Notes: generated by a model from the sequence alone, not told the origin. A DNA stretch of 64,000 nt from Paenibacillus pini JCM 16418 (GCF_000576305.1 NZ_BAVZ01000005.1:204749-268748); one strand, 5' to 3'; positions 28,895-38,081 are shown, counted from the stretch's first letter. Translations and numbers: made by a program.

Positions 28895-28977
28895 GCGGTA
28901 GTGGTGGAATGGCAGACACGCTATCTTGAGGGGGTAGTGGGTGTATACCCGTGGAGGTTCGAGTCCTCTCTACCGCA
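28895..28977 (+). tRNA. tRNA-Leu(GAG), copy 1
   Basis: GCGGTAG pairs with CTACCGC; anticodon GAG in loop TTGAGGG; long variable arm. 83 nt. It is identical to the gene at 37437 except for one G fewer after the variable arm (CCCGTGGAGG versus CCCGTGGGAGG). Confidence 0.95.
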
Positions 28978-28982
28978 TAAAT

Positions 28983-29030
28983 AAAAACCACTTTCCATTC
29001 AGAAATTAATCTGAATGGAAAGTGGTTTTT
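28983..29030. terminator. Bidirectional terminator between tRNA-Leu and GH18 gene
   Basis: AAAACCACTTTCCATTCAG pairs with its complement CTGAATGGAAAGTGGTTTT around an eight-base loop, with T runs in both directions. Confidence 0.9.
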
Positions 29031-29036
29031 TGTATA

Positions 29037-30176
29037 TTATTTATTCAAGTTATCTGATAAGTAATCGACAATCCCATGATCGGAATCTTGGGAGTACTCC
29101 CAAACCATGGCACCGGCTAGTTTCTTATCTTTGATGTATTTAATTTTTGCCTGCAGCGCTTCTTGATCTTCATAGGTTATAAAGGTGCTACCATCATACA
29201 AATAGGCAGTCTTAGCGGTGTCGTCATAGTATCGCTTAAATCCATCTTTATTTAGGTACTTTTCTTTTATGGTCTTGTAGCTCAAATCAACTTTATTGAT
29301 ATCAATTGGCTTACCCGTGGAAAAAGCACCATGATCATCAGGACTGCTTTTTACGTTCTCCCATCCATAGGAGTAGGCTGGTATGCCTAAGAGAAGCTTG
29401 CTGGGATCAATATCATGATCGATAAATAAATTAATAATTCGATCTACGCTCGTTTTGCTTTTTTCCTGCTTATCTTTAAATAAATTAGAATTATACCCTG
29501 TCGTATCTGACCAAGCACCCGTTAGGTCATAACTCATAACATTAATGAAATCAACATACTTTTCGACTTTGGTAACCTCGACATTTTCGAAGTACCAATC
29601 TTCATTTCCAGCGGCAAAGCTTAAATAGTAATTTTTATTTTTACGAGGGAGAATATCTAGCTTCTCTTTAAGTTCTTTCATTAAATTCGTGAAGTTCTTC
29701 GTATCTTCAGTTCTTGCTTTTGTCGTATTCCATGAATCAAATGCTGGATATTCCCAGTCTATATCGATTCCATCTAAATCTAATTCTTTGACTAGAGCGA
29801 TCATACTCTCTGTAAAAAAGTATCGATTGCCGTCCATTGATGCATCTGAGAAACCATCTGCTTTATAGCCGCCAATGCCAAGGATGAAACTTGTTTTTTT
29901 ATTATTCTCTTTTAGCTTTTTAATATTTTGTTTAATGGCTTCGTTCTTAGCAGGATCTAGATCAAAATATACATTCGTTTTATTGATTTTGGCAAAGGCG
30001 AGGATAGCGATATCAATATTTTTATCTTTTAAAGAAATGTCTTTTAAATCTTTCCAAATTGGAATGTATACAGATGTGATTTTATGATCAGTAAAATTGA
30101 TGTTATAGAAATAGAATCCCATACCTAAAGTCAAGGCAGCTAAGAAGGCTTTTGTATATAGGCTTATCTTCAACAT
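29037..30176 (-). CDS. Glycoside hydrolase family 18 protein
   Basis: Chitinase-fold hydrolase of 379 residues, anchored or secreted by an N-terminal hydrophobic segment (about residues 4-23). Catalytic motif DGIDIDWEYP, with Glu as acid/base; supporting motifs MSYDLTGAW and AGAMVWEYSQD. Would cleave beta-1,4/1,6-linked N-acetylglucosamine polymers. A TTG at 30194 overlaps the GGAGGA ribosome site, so the ATG at 30176 is used. Last gene of an operon with an acyltransferase and a processive glycosyltransferase, so it may trim or release the exported polymer. Confidence 0.85.
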   Translation of the reverse strand: MLKISLYTKAFLAALTLGMGFYFYNINFTDHKITSVYIPIWKDLKDISLKDKNIDIAILAFAKINKTNVYFDLDPAKNEAIKQNIKKLKENNKKTSFILGIGGYKADGFSDASMDGNRYFFTESMIALVKELDLDGIDIDWEYPAFDSWNTTKARTEDTKNFTNLMKELKEKLDILPRKNKNYYLSFAAGNEDWYFENVEVTKVEKYVDFINVMSYDLTGAWSDTTGYNSNLFKDKQEKSKTSVDRIINLFIDHDIDPSKLLLGIPAYSYGWENVKSSPDDHGAFSTGKPIDINKVDLSYKTIKEKYLNKDGFKRYYDDTAKTAYLYDGSTFITYEDQEALQAKIKYIKDKKLAGAMVWEYSQDSDHGIVDYLSDNLNK

Positions 30177-30177
30177 G

Positions 30178-31278
30178 TTAGCTTTTTCCTCCAAATAATA
30201 CTTGTGTAATATATTTATTGAGATTTAAAATTTTAACGGTGATATAACTTATTCCGAAAATAATACCAACATTAAAAATAAGGTTAAAAGCCGTTTGAAG
30301 TAGGTTTGCGTCTATTTCTAGTCTTCTGGATACTAAGATTTCAACTAACAAGTGAATTAAATAAATACTAAAGCTTGCTTTGGAAATGGAGCTAATTATT
30401 TTTTTGACTTTGTAATTAATCTGCTCGCTGAGAGCTGTTTCTTTTTCTTTAAAAAAGATAAACGCTCCAATAGCCATGAAGAATGTAGTGATTGAATAAT
30501 TACCGTAGAACATCTCATCAAGCGTACCATTATATAAAGATGCAAAATAAGTAGCCACGGGTGTAACGAATAGAGAGATCATGCCCAGGTTGTAGAAGAG
30601 GTTCTTCGCTTTCATGGATATTGAATAGTTATATAGATAGTAACCGAGTATAAAATAACCTAGATAGCCCATAAACAAAGGGATATTCGCTATGGGAACA
30701 CTAATATATTCAGAAGTTATTCGAAATACGATATCTGAAATTAACTTATAAACGACGCTGATCATAAACCATAAGATTAGGTAATATCTTAAATCCTTTT
30801 CGCTACAGGCCTTAACTAACTTACTAATGAGTGGAACCGTTATGTAGATTGCAATAATTGCGTAGAGAAACCATAAATGAATGTAATTCCGATCAGACAC
30901 TAAACCATATGCAAAATGAAGGAGAAAATCAAAAATGCCCATGTTACTTTTCAGAATGAAGTATTGTTTGTAGATGGCATAAATGAAGGACCAACTTACT
31001 AATGAAATGATTAAAGGAAGTACTTTTTTTACATAAAAATGCCGATAGGAGGTGACTTCAACTCTAAGAATCATCGACCCGCTTATCATGAAGAACACGG
31101 GTACGGCAAATCTGGATATGGAATTAAAGAAATTACTAATCCACCAGGAAGTGGTGTTAAAATCATTAGTTCGGGTAAGTAAGTCAGCAGTATAATGCAG
31201 GATAATGACGGCTATGATAGACAGTATTCTTAGAATATCAATAAATATTACGCGTTTATCCTTCAGTATGTGAGTCAT
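30178..31278 (-). CDS. Acyltransferase 3 family membrane protein
   Basis: Integral membrane protein of 366 residues with about ten hydrophobic segments and an OafA/IcaC-like N-terminus (IDILRILSIIAVIILHY with the conserved His). Next to the GT2 synthase it recalls IcaC, which is thought to succinylate the poly-GlcNAc chain; here the role is inferred. AGGAGG ribosome site. Strongly AT-rich. Its stop abuts the GH18 start. Confidence 0.82.
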   Translation of the reverse strand: MTHILKDKRVIFIDILRILSIIAVIILHYTADLLTRTNDFNTTSWWISNFFNSISRFAVPVFFMISGSMILRVEVTSYRHFYVKKVLPLIISLVSWSFIYAIYKQYFILKSNMGIFDFLLHFAYGLVSDRNYIHLWFLYAIIAIYITVPLISKLVKACSEKDLRYYLILWFMISVVYKLISDIVFRITSEYISVPIANIPLFMGYLGYFILGYYLYNYSISMKAKNLFYNLGMISLFVTPVATYFASLYNGTLDEMFYGNYSITTFFMAIGAFIFFKEKETALSEQINYKVKKIISSISKASFSIYLIHLLVEILVSRRLEIDANLLQTAFNLIFNVGIIFGISYITVKILNLNKYITQVLFGGKS

Positions 31279-31325
31279 ATATAAAACCTCCTGAAATTTC
31301 AGTGTTCACATCGTTATTGTAGGAA

Positions 31326-32651
31326 TTAGCTTATGCTTGAGACGCCTTTTCTCTCAACGAATCCCCAGCCCTCGTCATTATCAAAATATTTGAATGTGCC
31401 AACAATATTTAGATACAGTAGTAGATTTCGATAGGTTAATAATTCGATTTGGCTAAATATGAACATATGAATATAGTCTTTCCAAGAATAATTGCTACCG
31501 AATTTCTTACATAAGTGCAGCGATACTAATATTTGTAAAGCATTAATGAACACGACAGATATCATCAGAATAAGTGCACTCATTAGATTTGTACCTAGGA
31601 AAATCGTCTGTATAAGGTAAAAGAGAGTTGTGAATGCTGTTAGTGTACCAAGTACAAAACCATCGATGGCAAAGAAGATGCTTACACCAAAGCTAAACTT
31701 CTTCGATAATTTGGACCAATAGATTAAGATGCAATCAACAAAAGCTTTTTGCCAACGAATTCTTTGTTTATAGAAGTTCGTTAAGTTCTCCGGGCATTCC
31801 GTGTAGCATACAGCCTCCGGCGCATAGACGAGCTTTTTCTTCAATTTATTGGCTTTCATATACTCATGAATTTTCAAAGTAATATCAATATCTTCACCAA
31901 CGGTACTTCTAAATCCGTTCACTTCGATTAATATATTTTTATAAAAAGCACCGAATGCACCAGAAATAACGACAATGGAGTTAAAAGCAGATTGGGTTAG
32001 CTTTCTAACATAGAAGCCATGGATGTAGCTGATTACCTGACTTTTGATAATGCCTTTGCCAATGAATTTTTCTTGGATGATACCGTTTTTCTTCTCGGCG
32101 CCTTGCACAATCTTTACGGTGCCACCTAGAGCGATTACCTCTTCATCATGAAAATATTGGTTCACGTAGGAAAGTGAGTTAATTTCCAACATGCTATCCG
32201 CATCTAAAGTAATGACAATATCAGAATTCGCACAGTCGATTCCGGCGTTGAGAGAATCTGCCTTTCCACCATTAAATTTATCGATTACATAAATGTTTGG
32301 ATGTGTTCGAGAATGGTAAATCCCCTTAATAGCGGCATAGGTCAGCTTATGATCTGCTTCGCGATCGCTTATCTCTAAGTCCAGCAGCTCATTTAACGTC
32401 TCGAAAGTTTGATCCTTTGAACCATCATTAATGATGATGACTTCATAGTTACTGTAATGTATGCCTTCTGCTGCATCGATACAATTCTTAATCGTGAGCT
32501 CCTCATTGTAAGCAGGAACTAGAACCGAAATAGATTTTTCAGGTAGATCTCGATTTAAAACCTTAACTTTGCTGAAAAATAGGGGGATAAAGGTGTAAAG
32601 AAGTTGAAATCCAAGAAAGACAACCGTTGAGATATAAAAAAAGTACTGCAT
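31326..32651 (-). CDS. Family 2 processive glycosyltransferase (poly-GlcNAc/hyaluronan synthase-like)
   Basis: Inner-membrane synthase of 441 residues: N-terminal membrane segment, GT-A domain with ISVLVPAYNEE, substrate-binding DADS, an acceptor-site GED (VGEDIDITL) and the processive-synthase motif QRIRWQKAF, then three to four C-terminal membrane segments. The set D, DxD, D, Q(R/Q)xRW is complete, so it should be active. First gene of the operon; AAAGGAG site. A structured leader lies upstream. Confidence 0.87.
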   Translation of the reverse strand: MQYFFYISTVVFLGFQLLYTFIPLFFSKVKVLNRDLPEKSISVLVPAYNEELTIKNCIDAAEGIHYSNYEVIIINDGSKDQTFETLNELLDLEISDREADHKLTYAAIKGIYHSRTHPNIYVIDKFNGGKADSLNAGIDCANSDIVITLDADSMLEINSLSYVNQYFHDEEVIALGGTVKIVQGAEKKNGIIQEKFIGKGIIKSQVISYIHGFYVRKLTQSAFNSIVVISGAFGAFYKNILIEVNGFRSTVGEDIDITLKIHEYMKANKLKKKLVYAPEAVCYTECPENLTNFYKQRIRWQKAFVDCILIYWSKLSKKFSFGVSIFFAIDGFVLGTLTAFTTLFYLIQTIFLGTNLMSALILMISVVFINALQILVSLHLCKKFGSNYSWKDYIHMFIFSQIELLTYRNLLLYLNIVGTFKYFDNDEGWGFVERKGVSSIS

Positions 32652-32701
32652 AGGCTCACTCCTTTGATTCTATTTGATCTATTTAGTTTAATCACGAATT
32701 A

Positions 32702-32776
32702 GACTGCTCTCCAGTCAGTTTAATCCGAGCACTAAGGCCGACAGGCATATTTGCCGACTGATCCTCACCACGTGCT
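32702..32776 (-). ncRNA. Structured 5' leader of the exopolysaccharide operon (candidate cis-RNA)
   Basis: Within an AT-rich 445-base gap, a GC-richer block folds on the minus strand into one extended hairpin: AGCAC/GTGCT (32772-32776 with 32728-32732), then TGAGG/CCTTA, then GGCA/TGCC around an AATA loop. A second hairpin GACTG/CAGTC (32702-32716) follows. It lies 50 bases ahead of the GT2 start. I do not recognise it as a known riboswitch class; no terminator separates it from the gene. Confidence 0.4.
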
Positions 32777-33026
32777 AAGGGTCTATTCATCCTTTCCTAT
32801 GACAAAATACAAGACAGTAAGTGGATGGGAATTAATTACATTCGGTGTAATTTATAATAAATAATAGTGAATTAATTCATAAATAGCAATGCATCGAAAA
32901 CGTTATAGGTAATATTTTCTGAAAATAAAAAGTTATATTTTCTTATTAATACATAAATCCGCTTACATTTTACATGGGATTTTCATATTTAATCGGATGA
33001 AAAAAAGTAGCTGTTTTCACTATAAA
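32777..33026. other. AT-rich gap upstream of the exopolysaccharide operon
   Basis: No coding potential seen. It presumably contains the minus-strand promoter of the GT2 operon; no single -35/-10 pair stands out among many AT-rich matches. Confidence 0.4.
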
Positions 33027-33066
33027 AAACCGAAGTCTCTATTAATAAGAGAATTCGGTCTTTTTT
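33027..33066. terminator. Bidirectional terminator after DUF2804 gene
   Basis: ACCGAA...TCTCTATTAATAAGAGA...TTCGGT forms an interrupted stem flanked by A and T runs, just past the DUF2804 stop on the minus strand. Confidence 0.75.
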
Positions 33067-33096
33067 GTTAAATTATAGTTAATTTCTTATGACGGG

Positions 33097-34116
33097 CTAC
33101 CAGTTATTTACTGCATGTTCCATAAAAGCTAGCAGATCATGTACCTCTAGGATTGTTCCATCATCTAGAACAGCGGTTCCGCTAAACTTCCCAAAGACTT
33201 GGTGACAGCAATTATCCACGAATAGCTTTTTCGTCGATGTGAAGTGATCATAGATAGGTGTGAATTCCATCTCAAATCGTCCATCATCACTAGTGAATTT
33301 CTTCTTCGCCATATAGCCACCTGCTAAAAGATCCACATGAACTTGATTTAGTTTATGTGCTGTACCGTCGTAGAACAGCATATTTTCGGTAGCCGTTTCG
33401 GTATTTCCAAATCCAAATCCGATATTAAAGCCAAAGCGCTTACCATTTATAATGCCGCTTCCATTACCCCAGAACCACTCATGGCTAAATGGCCATACTC
33501 CTCTACCCCAATCCAATAGTCCAAATGCTGTATCTGGTTCGAATGGATATTTCTTGTCTCCAACACTAACCATACCTTCCGCAGGCATGCAGTTAATTTT
33601 ATGATTATAGTAAAAATAACGTGGGTTATCATCAAATGGCGTGGCAATAACCATGGAAGCTAAATCCGGCTGCATGAGATGCACATCAATGTCCATAGGT
33701 GGACCTTGTTTATCTCGCGTTTGACAAATTAAACGTCGTCCCCCTTCAAAAACTAAAAATTCGATATCAATCAGATTACTTTTATATATTAAATCTCCAG
33801 TCTCAGCTGATGCAGGCATACCGAGGCGATTAAAAGGAAGGGGTAGTAATTTGGTAACGTTATACGTACGGTTTGTATTCCAATCAATCAAGGAGACAGA
33901 TATGCTACCAGCATAGGAAACATGTCCAATCGTAAGCTGCAAACAGTAATCATTATTGGATACTTGATAGAAATCCCATTCTTTAATTCGCCAGGGCGGC
34001 GTTTTGATCTGCTTACGGTTGTAAACAAGTAAACCTTGCGTGGCATAGCCTTTTTGTACAAGAGATCCGCGCTTATCGAGTAAAGGTGAAGAGGATTTGA
34101 TCTGATGATTCAACAT
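33097..34116 (-). CDS. DUF2804 family protein
   Basis: 339 residues, no signal peptide, rich in aromatic residues and beta-strand pattern; family-typical blocks FGLLDWGRGVWPF and EWFWGNGSG. DUF2804 proteins occur in bacteria and some eukaryotes without an assigned function; a lipocalin-like (AttH/CrtC-like) fold is likely. Single-gene unit with GGAGG site, own terminator. Confidence 0.8.
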   Translation of the reverse strand: MLNHQIKSSSPLLDKRGSLVQKGYATQGLLVYNRKQIKTPPWRIKEWDFYQVSNNDYCLQLTIGHVSYAGSISVSLIDWNTNRTYNVTKLLPLPFNRLGMPASAETGDLIYKSNLIDIEFLVFEGGRRLICQTRDKQGPPMDIDVHLMQPDLASMVIATPFDDNPRYFYYNHKINCMPAEGMVSVGDKKYPFEPDTAFGLLDWGRGVWPFSHEWFWGNGSGIINGKRFGFNIGFGFGNTETATENMLFYDGTAHKLNQVHVDLLAGGYMAKKKFTSDDGRFEMEFTPIYDHFTSTKKLFVDNCCHQVFGKFSGTAVLDDGTILEVHDLLAFMEHAVNNW

Positions 34117-34238
34117 TTAATTCCTCCTTATATTAAACGCTTGTAAATTTATGTAATATACTTGACACTATTATATGGTAACAGGATCTATAGAATCACT
34201 ATAAATTTTATGATCTATATGGGTTGTCTGTATTAAAA

Positions 34239-34291
34239 AAACCTTTGAGTGCTTGGTCCGAACAAGTTCGGTGCAATGCACTGCAAAGGTT
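34239..34291 (-). terminator. Terminator after MFS gene
   Basis: On the minus strand AACCTTTGC...GCAC pairs with GTGC...CAAAGGTT and ends in a T run (complement of AAAAAAACC at about 34234-34242). Confidence 0.7.
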
Positions 34292-34313
34292 CTATGATTT
34301 GTTGATCAGAAGA

Positions 34314-35515
34314 TTATCCGTTAATCGTAACACCATGCTTCTTCGATTTCGATATCTTTGCCAAATACACAAAATAGCAGGCAATGAAAGCAACCATAAA
34401 TAATGATGAATACCGATACATGGTGCTATAACTAGACGCGGCAGCAATTTGTCCAAGTGCCAGCGCTCCAACAGCAATTCCCAGATCTAAAGAGTTAAAG
34501 TACATGCTGTTAGCCATACCTTGCTGTTGTGGAGGTACAAGTTGAATCATCCAGGACTGAAGGGTAGGCTGAGCGGTTCCGAATCCTATACCATAGAATA
34601 GGGCGCTAGCGCCAGAGAACCGGTTGAGCTGGAGATCGAGAGCAGCCAGATCCCTACGATTAAAAATAGTGCGGCCGGGATGAGAAGTGCGACATGACCC
34701 TTGCGATCATATATTTTTCCAGATATCGGCCGAATAATAACTACGGCCACAGCGTTAAAGAGAAAGAAGAGCGAAATATTCGCTAAATGAACTTCTTTTC
34801 CAAATAGATTTAGAAAGCCAAGTAGTCCACCGTAAGTCACAGACATGAGCAGGTTAAGTAGGCTTGGCATTAGAAGCGACCGCGGGAATTTTCGCTTGGA
34901 AGGCACTGCGGTAAAGTCTGACGGAACCACTGCACGAGGTGAGGGTACTCTGCGGCTTAAAGGATAAACAAGTGGAAAAATAACAACAATAACGATCATT
35001 GTGGCATAAACCAGCGAAGAAAATCCGCTGTAGTCTAGTAGAGTAGAGCCGATTACAGGTCCAAGGGATAAAGCGATACTTGTTGAGAGGCCGAAATATC
35101 CCATTCCCTCACCCAAACGTCGAGTTGGGATAATCCCTGATGCCATCGTAGGTAGCGTTGTGCTACCCATTCCAAATCCGATCCCGAAAAGGATTCGCAT
35201 AAGCAGCAGCAGCGCAATTGTTCCGCTCCATAGATATCCCGCCGTGGAAAGGAGCATAATCGCGAGACCTAGAAATAGAATGGTATTGCGTTTACCTTTC
35301 TCTAGAGCTTTGGCTGAGAAAAGCCGTGTGGCGATTGCAGATAAGGCGAAAACGGTTGTAAATAAACTTACGATTAGTGTATTCGCGTGGAAATGCTCTT
35401 TCACATAGACCGGAAGCGGGGAAACGACCATTTGCAAATTAAGAAATAATAATAAATTACATATCGTTAGCATAATGAACTCTCGGGTCCAAAGTTTCTC
35501 AGGGTTGCGGTTCAT
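34314..35515 (-). pseudogene. MFS transporter, single-base frameshift
   Basis: Twelve-helix major-facilitator exporter. The first 309 codons cover about nine helices, then the frame breaks at the GGG run 34601-34603 (CCC on the coding strand), giving premature TAG after LAPYSMV. One extra base joins it to FYGIGFGTAQPTLQSWMIQ and the remaining helices, ending at 34314 with 400 residues. Overlaps the upstream marR gene by four bases (ATGA). Probably an efflux pump controlled by that MarR protein. Sequencing error is the likely cause of the break. Confidence 0.85.
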
Positions 35516-35973
35516 ACATCAAGCCTCGGTTCATTCATCATTTTGTCTATATTGTCGCTAAATTTTTTCATGATTAAGCTCATTTCCTGTATCTGTTCTT
35601 CCGTTATTCCATCTAAAAGCTCATTATTCAGCTGTTGTTCAAGTGGAATCGTATCATTCATAAGTGTCTTGGCAGCTGGCGTTGCATAAATTAAAAAGGC
35701 ACGTCGATCTTTCGCATCGGGTGTACGAATAATAAGCTGCTTCTTATCCAGAACATCTAGTATTCGCGTAACCGAAGGTTGGTCTTTACCCGAACGCACC
35801 GACAGTTCTCTTTGATTGATACCTTCATTGGCATAAACCTGATATAAAACACTCCATTGTTCAGTCTTAATGTCAAAAGGCTTAAGACGTACGGCGAATG
35901 CGGCCGACATTCTCCGCGATAAAGTACCGTATTTGTATCCGACACTTTCTTCGGAATTTGTAAATCTTGACAT
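35512..35973 (-). CDS. MarR-family transcriptional regulator
   Basis: 153 residues with a winged helix-turn-helix (INQRELSVRSGKDQPSVTRI) and the beta wing (DAKDRRAFLI). Starts behind GGAGTAC and is translationally coupled to the MFS gene, so it probably autoregulates the pair in response to a toxic small molecule. Confidence 0.87.
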   Translation of the reverse strand: MSRFTNSEESVGYKYGTLSRRMSAAFAVRLKPFDIKTEQWSVLYQVYANEGINQRELSVRSGKDQPSVTRILDVLDKKQLIIRTPDAKDRRAFLIYATPAAKTLMNDTIPLEQQLNNELLDGITEEQIQEMSLIMKKFSDNIDKMMNEPRLDV

Positions 35974-36136
35974 AAGAAAGTACTCCTTTCAGTGTATCCC
36001 TTAAATAGTTGTTATAACAATTATATAAATATCAATAAATCTAGTCAATGAATCAGGTTAGAAAAATTAATATAGTAACTATTCTAAAATAAAGTGAAAA
36101 AGTATTAGAATTGTTTAGAGAGTGATAAGAATTAGT

Positions 36137-36748
36137 TTACAGTGGGCTGTCCAATGCGGACGAATATTTAGGATATATACGACGTATGCATTCTGGACAA
36201 ATATCATGAGTAAACTCGGCATGCGTATGTTTCTCGATAAAGCTTTCGACACTGTTCCAGATCTCTTCTTCATCACGGATTCGTTTGCATACGGCACAAA
36301 TAGGTAGAAGTCCGCGAAGCGTGCGGATTTCCGAAAGGGCTTCAATAAGTTCGGACTCGATTAGTTTGCTTCGTGTAATATTGGAGAAACTGATGACAAT
36401 TCCTTGTACTTCACCTGCTGATTTCAGTAAAGGAGAGGCATCAACTAGATACCAGCGGATTTGGTTAGCAAATAAGGTGTGCATTTGCATCTGATAGTGT
36501 GACCTCTGATTATGCATAATGGAATGCAAACCATCAATATGTTGCTGTTCAGCTAAAGTTTCGAATATTTGTAGGTAGTTAACACCTACCCAGTTAAAAT
36601 TTAACGGAGCACCTACTTCAATAGACGCATTGTTCCAAGCGTGATTCACAAACGTAATTTCTCCATTTAAATTAATCACAGCAATACTTTGCTGTAGCGT
36701 TTGTATAATTTCTAGATCAAGATCAAGAGAACAATTCGTATTTAGCAT
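36137..36748 (-). CDS. PAS domain protein with C-terminal cysteine-rich motif
   Basis: 203 residues, cytoplasmic. One PAS domain (residues 10-125) with the PAC-like end GIVISFSNITRSK, a short coiled linker (ESELIEALSEIRTLRGLLP), then the motif ICAVCKRIRDEEEIW...FTHDICPECIRRIYP. That motif often caps PAS proteins linked to GGDEF or kinase outputs, but no catalytic output is present here. It may be a sensor that acts on a separate partner. GGGAGA site upstream. Confidence 0.78.
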   Translation of the reverse strand: MLNTNCSLDLDLEIIQTLQQSIAVINLNGEITFVNHAWNNASIEVGAPLNFNWVGVNYLQIFETLAEQQHIDGLHSIMHNQRSHYQMQMHTLFANQIRWYLVDASPLLKSAGEVQGIVISFSNITRSKLIESELIEALSEIRTLRGLLPICAVCKRIRDEEEIWNSVESFIEKHTHAEFTHDICPECIRRIYPKYSSALDSPL

Positions 36749-36949
36749 ATGTAATATGTCTCCCTGCTATTGAAATAAAGGAATGAATGTATCATACACA
36801 CAAGATCAGGAACCTGTATAGTTGCAATGATCTATGTGATATAATTTAGAACGACATAAAGCGTAGTATACACTTATTTACGTCATTTTACAAGCATTAA
36901 ATTACTTAAATGCGTAATTATTTTGGACAACATTGGAAGGCGGTCATAT

Positions 36950-37312
36950 ATGCAATCCATTTACGAACGTATTGAAATACTAATTAAACAAAAAGGAATG
37001 ACTAAAAAGTTATTCTGTGAGAATCTTTGTATTAGTACAGGCAATTTTGGTGATTGGAAGAGGGGGAAATCAACCCCTAGCACAAATAAGCTTATTGAAA
37101 TTGCAGCTTATTTCAATGTGACTTTAGACTGGCTTATCTTGGGTAGGGAGTCAGATGAGATTGTGCTAAGAGAGGATCGAGGTACATATGGACTTGAGAA
37201 TTCTAGCAGTGTACCCAGATTACTTAATGGATTAACGGAACAAGAGAAGCATTTTATAAAAGAATATATTGAATTTACATCGTATCGTAAAAAAAGCGAT
37301 CCAGATGAATGA
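36950..37312 (+). CDS. XRE-family helix-turn-helix regulator
   Basis: 120 residues. N-terminal Cro/C1-type helix-turn-helix (residues 8-62: KQKGMTKKLFCENLCISTG, then a recognition helix with NFGDWKRGKSTPS), acidic C-terminal tail. GGAAGGCGG favours the ATG at 36950 over 36923. Prophage-like in type but isolated. Confidence 0.8.
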   Translation: MQSIYERIEILIKQKGMTKKLFCENLCISTGNFGDWKRGKSTPSTNKLIEIAAYFNVTLDWLILGRESDEIVLREDRGTYGLENSSSVPRLLNGLTEQEKHFIKEYIEFTSYRKKSDPDE

Positions 37313-37357
37313 AGGGCTATAAAATCAGCATCTATAGGGTTGATCATAGATGATACA

Positions 37358-37386
37358 GGCCCTTTCCCCAGCTGGGGAGGGCGGTT
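37358..37386 (+). terminator. Terminator after XRE gene
   Basis: GCCCTTTCCCC pairs with GGGGAGGGC around a short loop, followed by a loose T-rich tail. Confidence 0.65.
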
Positions 37387-37436
37387 TACTTTTCAATAAC
37401 AACCATATATAATATGAATGTTCGCTACAATTACTT

Positions 37437-37520
37437 GCGGTAGTGGTGGAATGGCAGACACGCTATCTTGAGGGGGTAGTGGGTGTATACCCGTGGGAGG
37501 TTCGAGTCCTCTCTACCGCA
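37437..37520 (+). tRNA. tRNA-Leu(GAG), copy 2
   Basis: Same sequence as the gene at 28895 except for one additional G (84 nt). The match extends from GCGGTAG to CCGCATAA and stops there, so the repeat is the tRNA itself and not a larger duplicated block. Confidence 0.95.
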
Positions 37521-37537
37521 TAATGAATAACTTAAAG

Positions 37538-37574
37538 AAGGCTTTCTTGCTTTTTCAGCAAGGAAGCCTTTTTG
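37538..37574. terminator. Terminator between tRNA-Leu and glutathione peroxidase
   Basis: AAGGCTTTCTTGCT (37538-37551) pairs with AGCAAGGAAGCCTT (37557-37570) with one mismatch, then a T run. Serves the plus-strand tRNA and probably the convergent gene. Confidence 0.85.
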
Positions 37575-37595
37575 TGCTGCTAATTGATGCTAATT

Positions 37596-38081
37596 TTACT
37601 GCGAATTCAGCAGATTTTTAATATCCTCTTCAATTTTGTCAGGGGTCGTTTGTGGCGCATATCGCTTAATAATTCTTCCTTGTTTATCAACAAGAAATTT
37701 AGTGAAATTCCATTTAATTGCTTTCGAGCCCATAAGTCCTGGCGCTTCTTCTGTTAAATATTTAAAAAGTGGATGTGCCTCGTTACCATTCACATTTACC
37801 TTCTCAAACATCGGAAAGCTTACCCCATAATTCAGTTGGCAAAACTCAGCAATGTCTTCATTAGAACCAGGTTCTTGATGGGCAAACTGATTGCTCGGAA
37901 AGCCAAGTACCTCGAATTGTTTGTCATGAAATTTGTCATACAGTTCTTGTAACCCTTTGTATTGTGGAGTAAGCCCACATTTGCTCGCGGTGTTCACAAT
38001 AAGTAGTACGTTATCCTCATATTTTTGCAAGGAAACTTCCTGACCATGGAGCGTATTCACGTTGAAATCATAGATGGACAT
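37596..38081 (-). CDS. Glutathione peroxidase-family thiol peroxidase (BsaA-like)
   Basis: 161 residues, thioredoxin fold. Peroxidatic Cys35 in NTASKCGLTPQY, with catalytic Gln in GFPSNQF and Trp in IKWNFTKFL. It has Cys, not selenocysteine, and bacterial members usually use thioredoxin or bacillithiol systems. Reduces organic and hydrogen peroxides. GGAGGA site. The gene lies 127 bases downstream of the riboswitch-controlled gene on the same strand and could be cotranscribed. Confidence 0.92.
   Translation of the reverse strand: MSIYDFNVNTLHGQEVSLQKYEDNVLLIVNTASKCGLTPQYKGLQELYDKFHDKQFEVLGFPSNQFAHQEPGSNEDIAEFCQLNYGVSFPMFEKVNVNGNEAHPLFKYLTEEAPGLMGSKAIKWNFTKFLVDKQGRIIKRYAPQTTPDKIEEDIKNLLNSQ

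Noticed and set aside
28895..37520. Search for integrase, transposase or CRISPR arrays in and near the tRNA-flanked segment
   Set aside because: No recombinase-like protein, terminal inverted repeats or spaced repeats were found, so it is not annotated as a mobile element.
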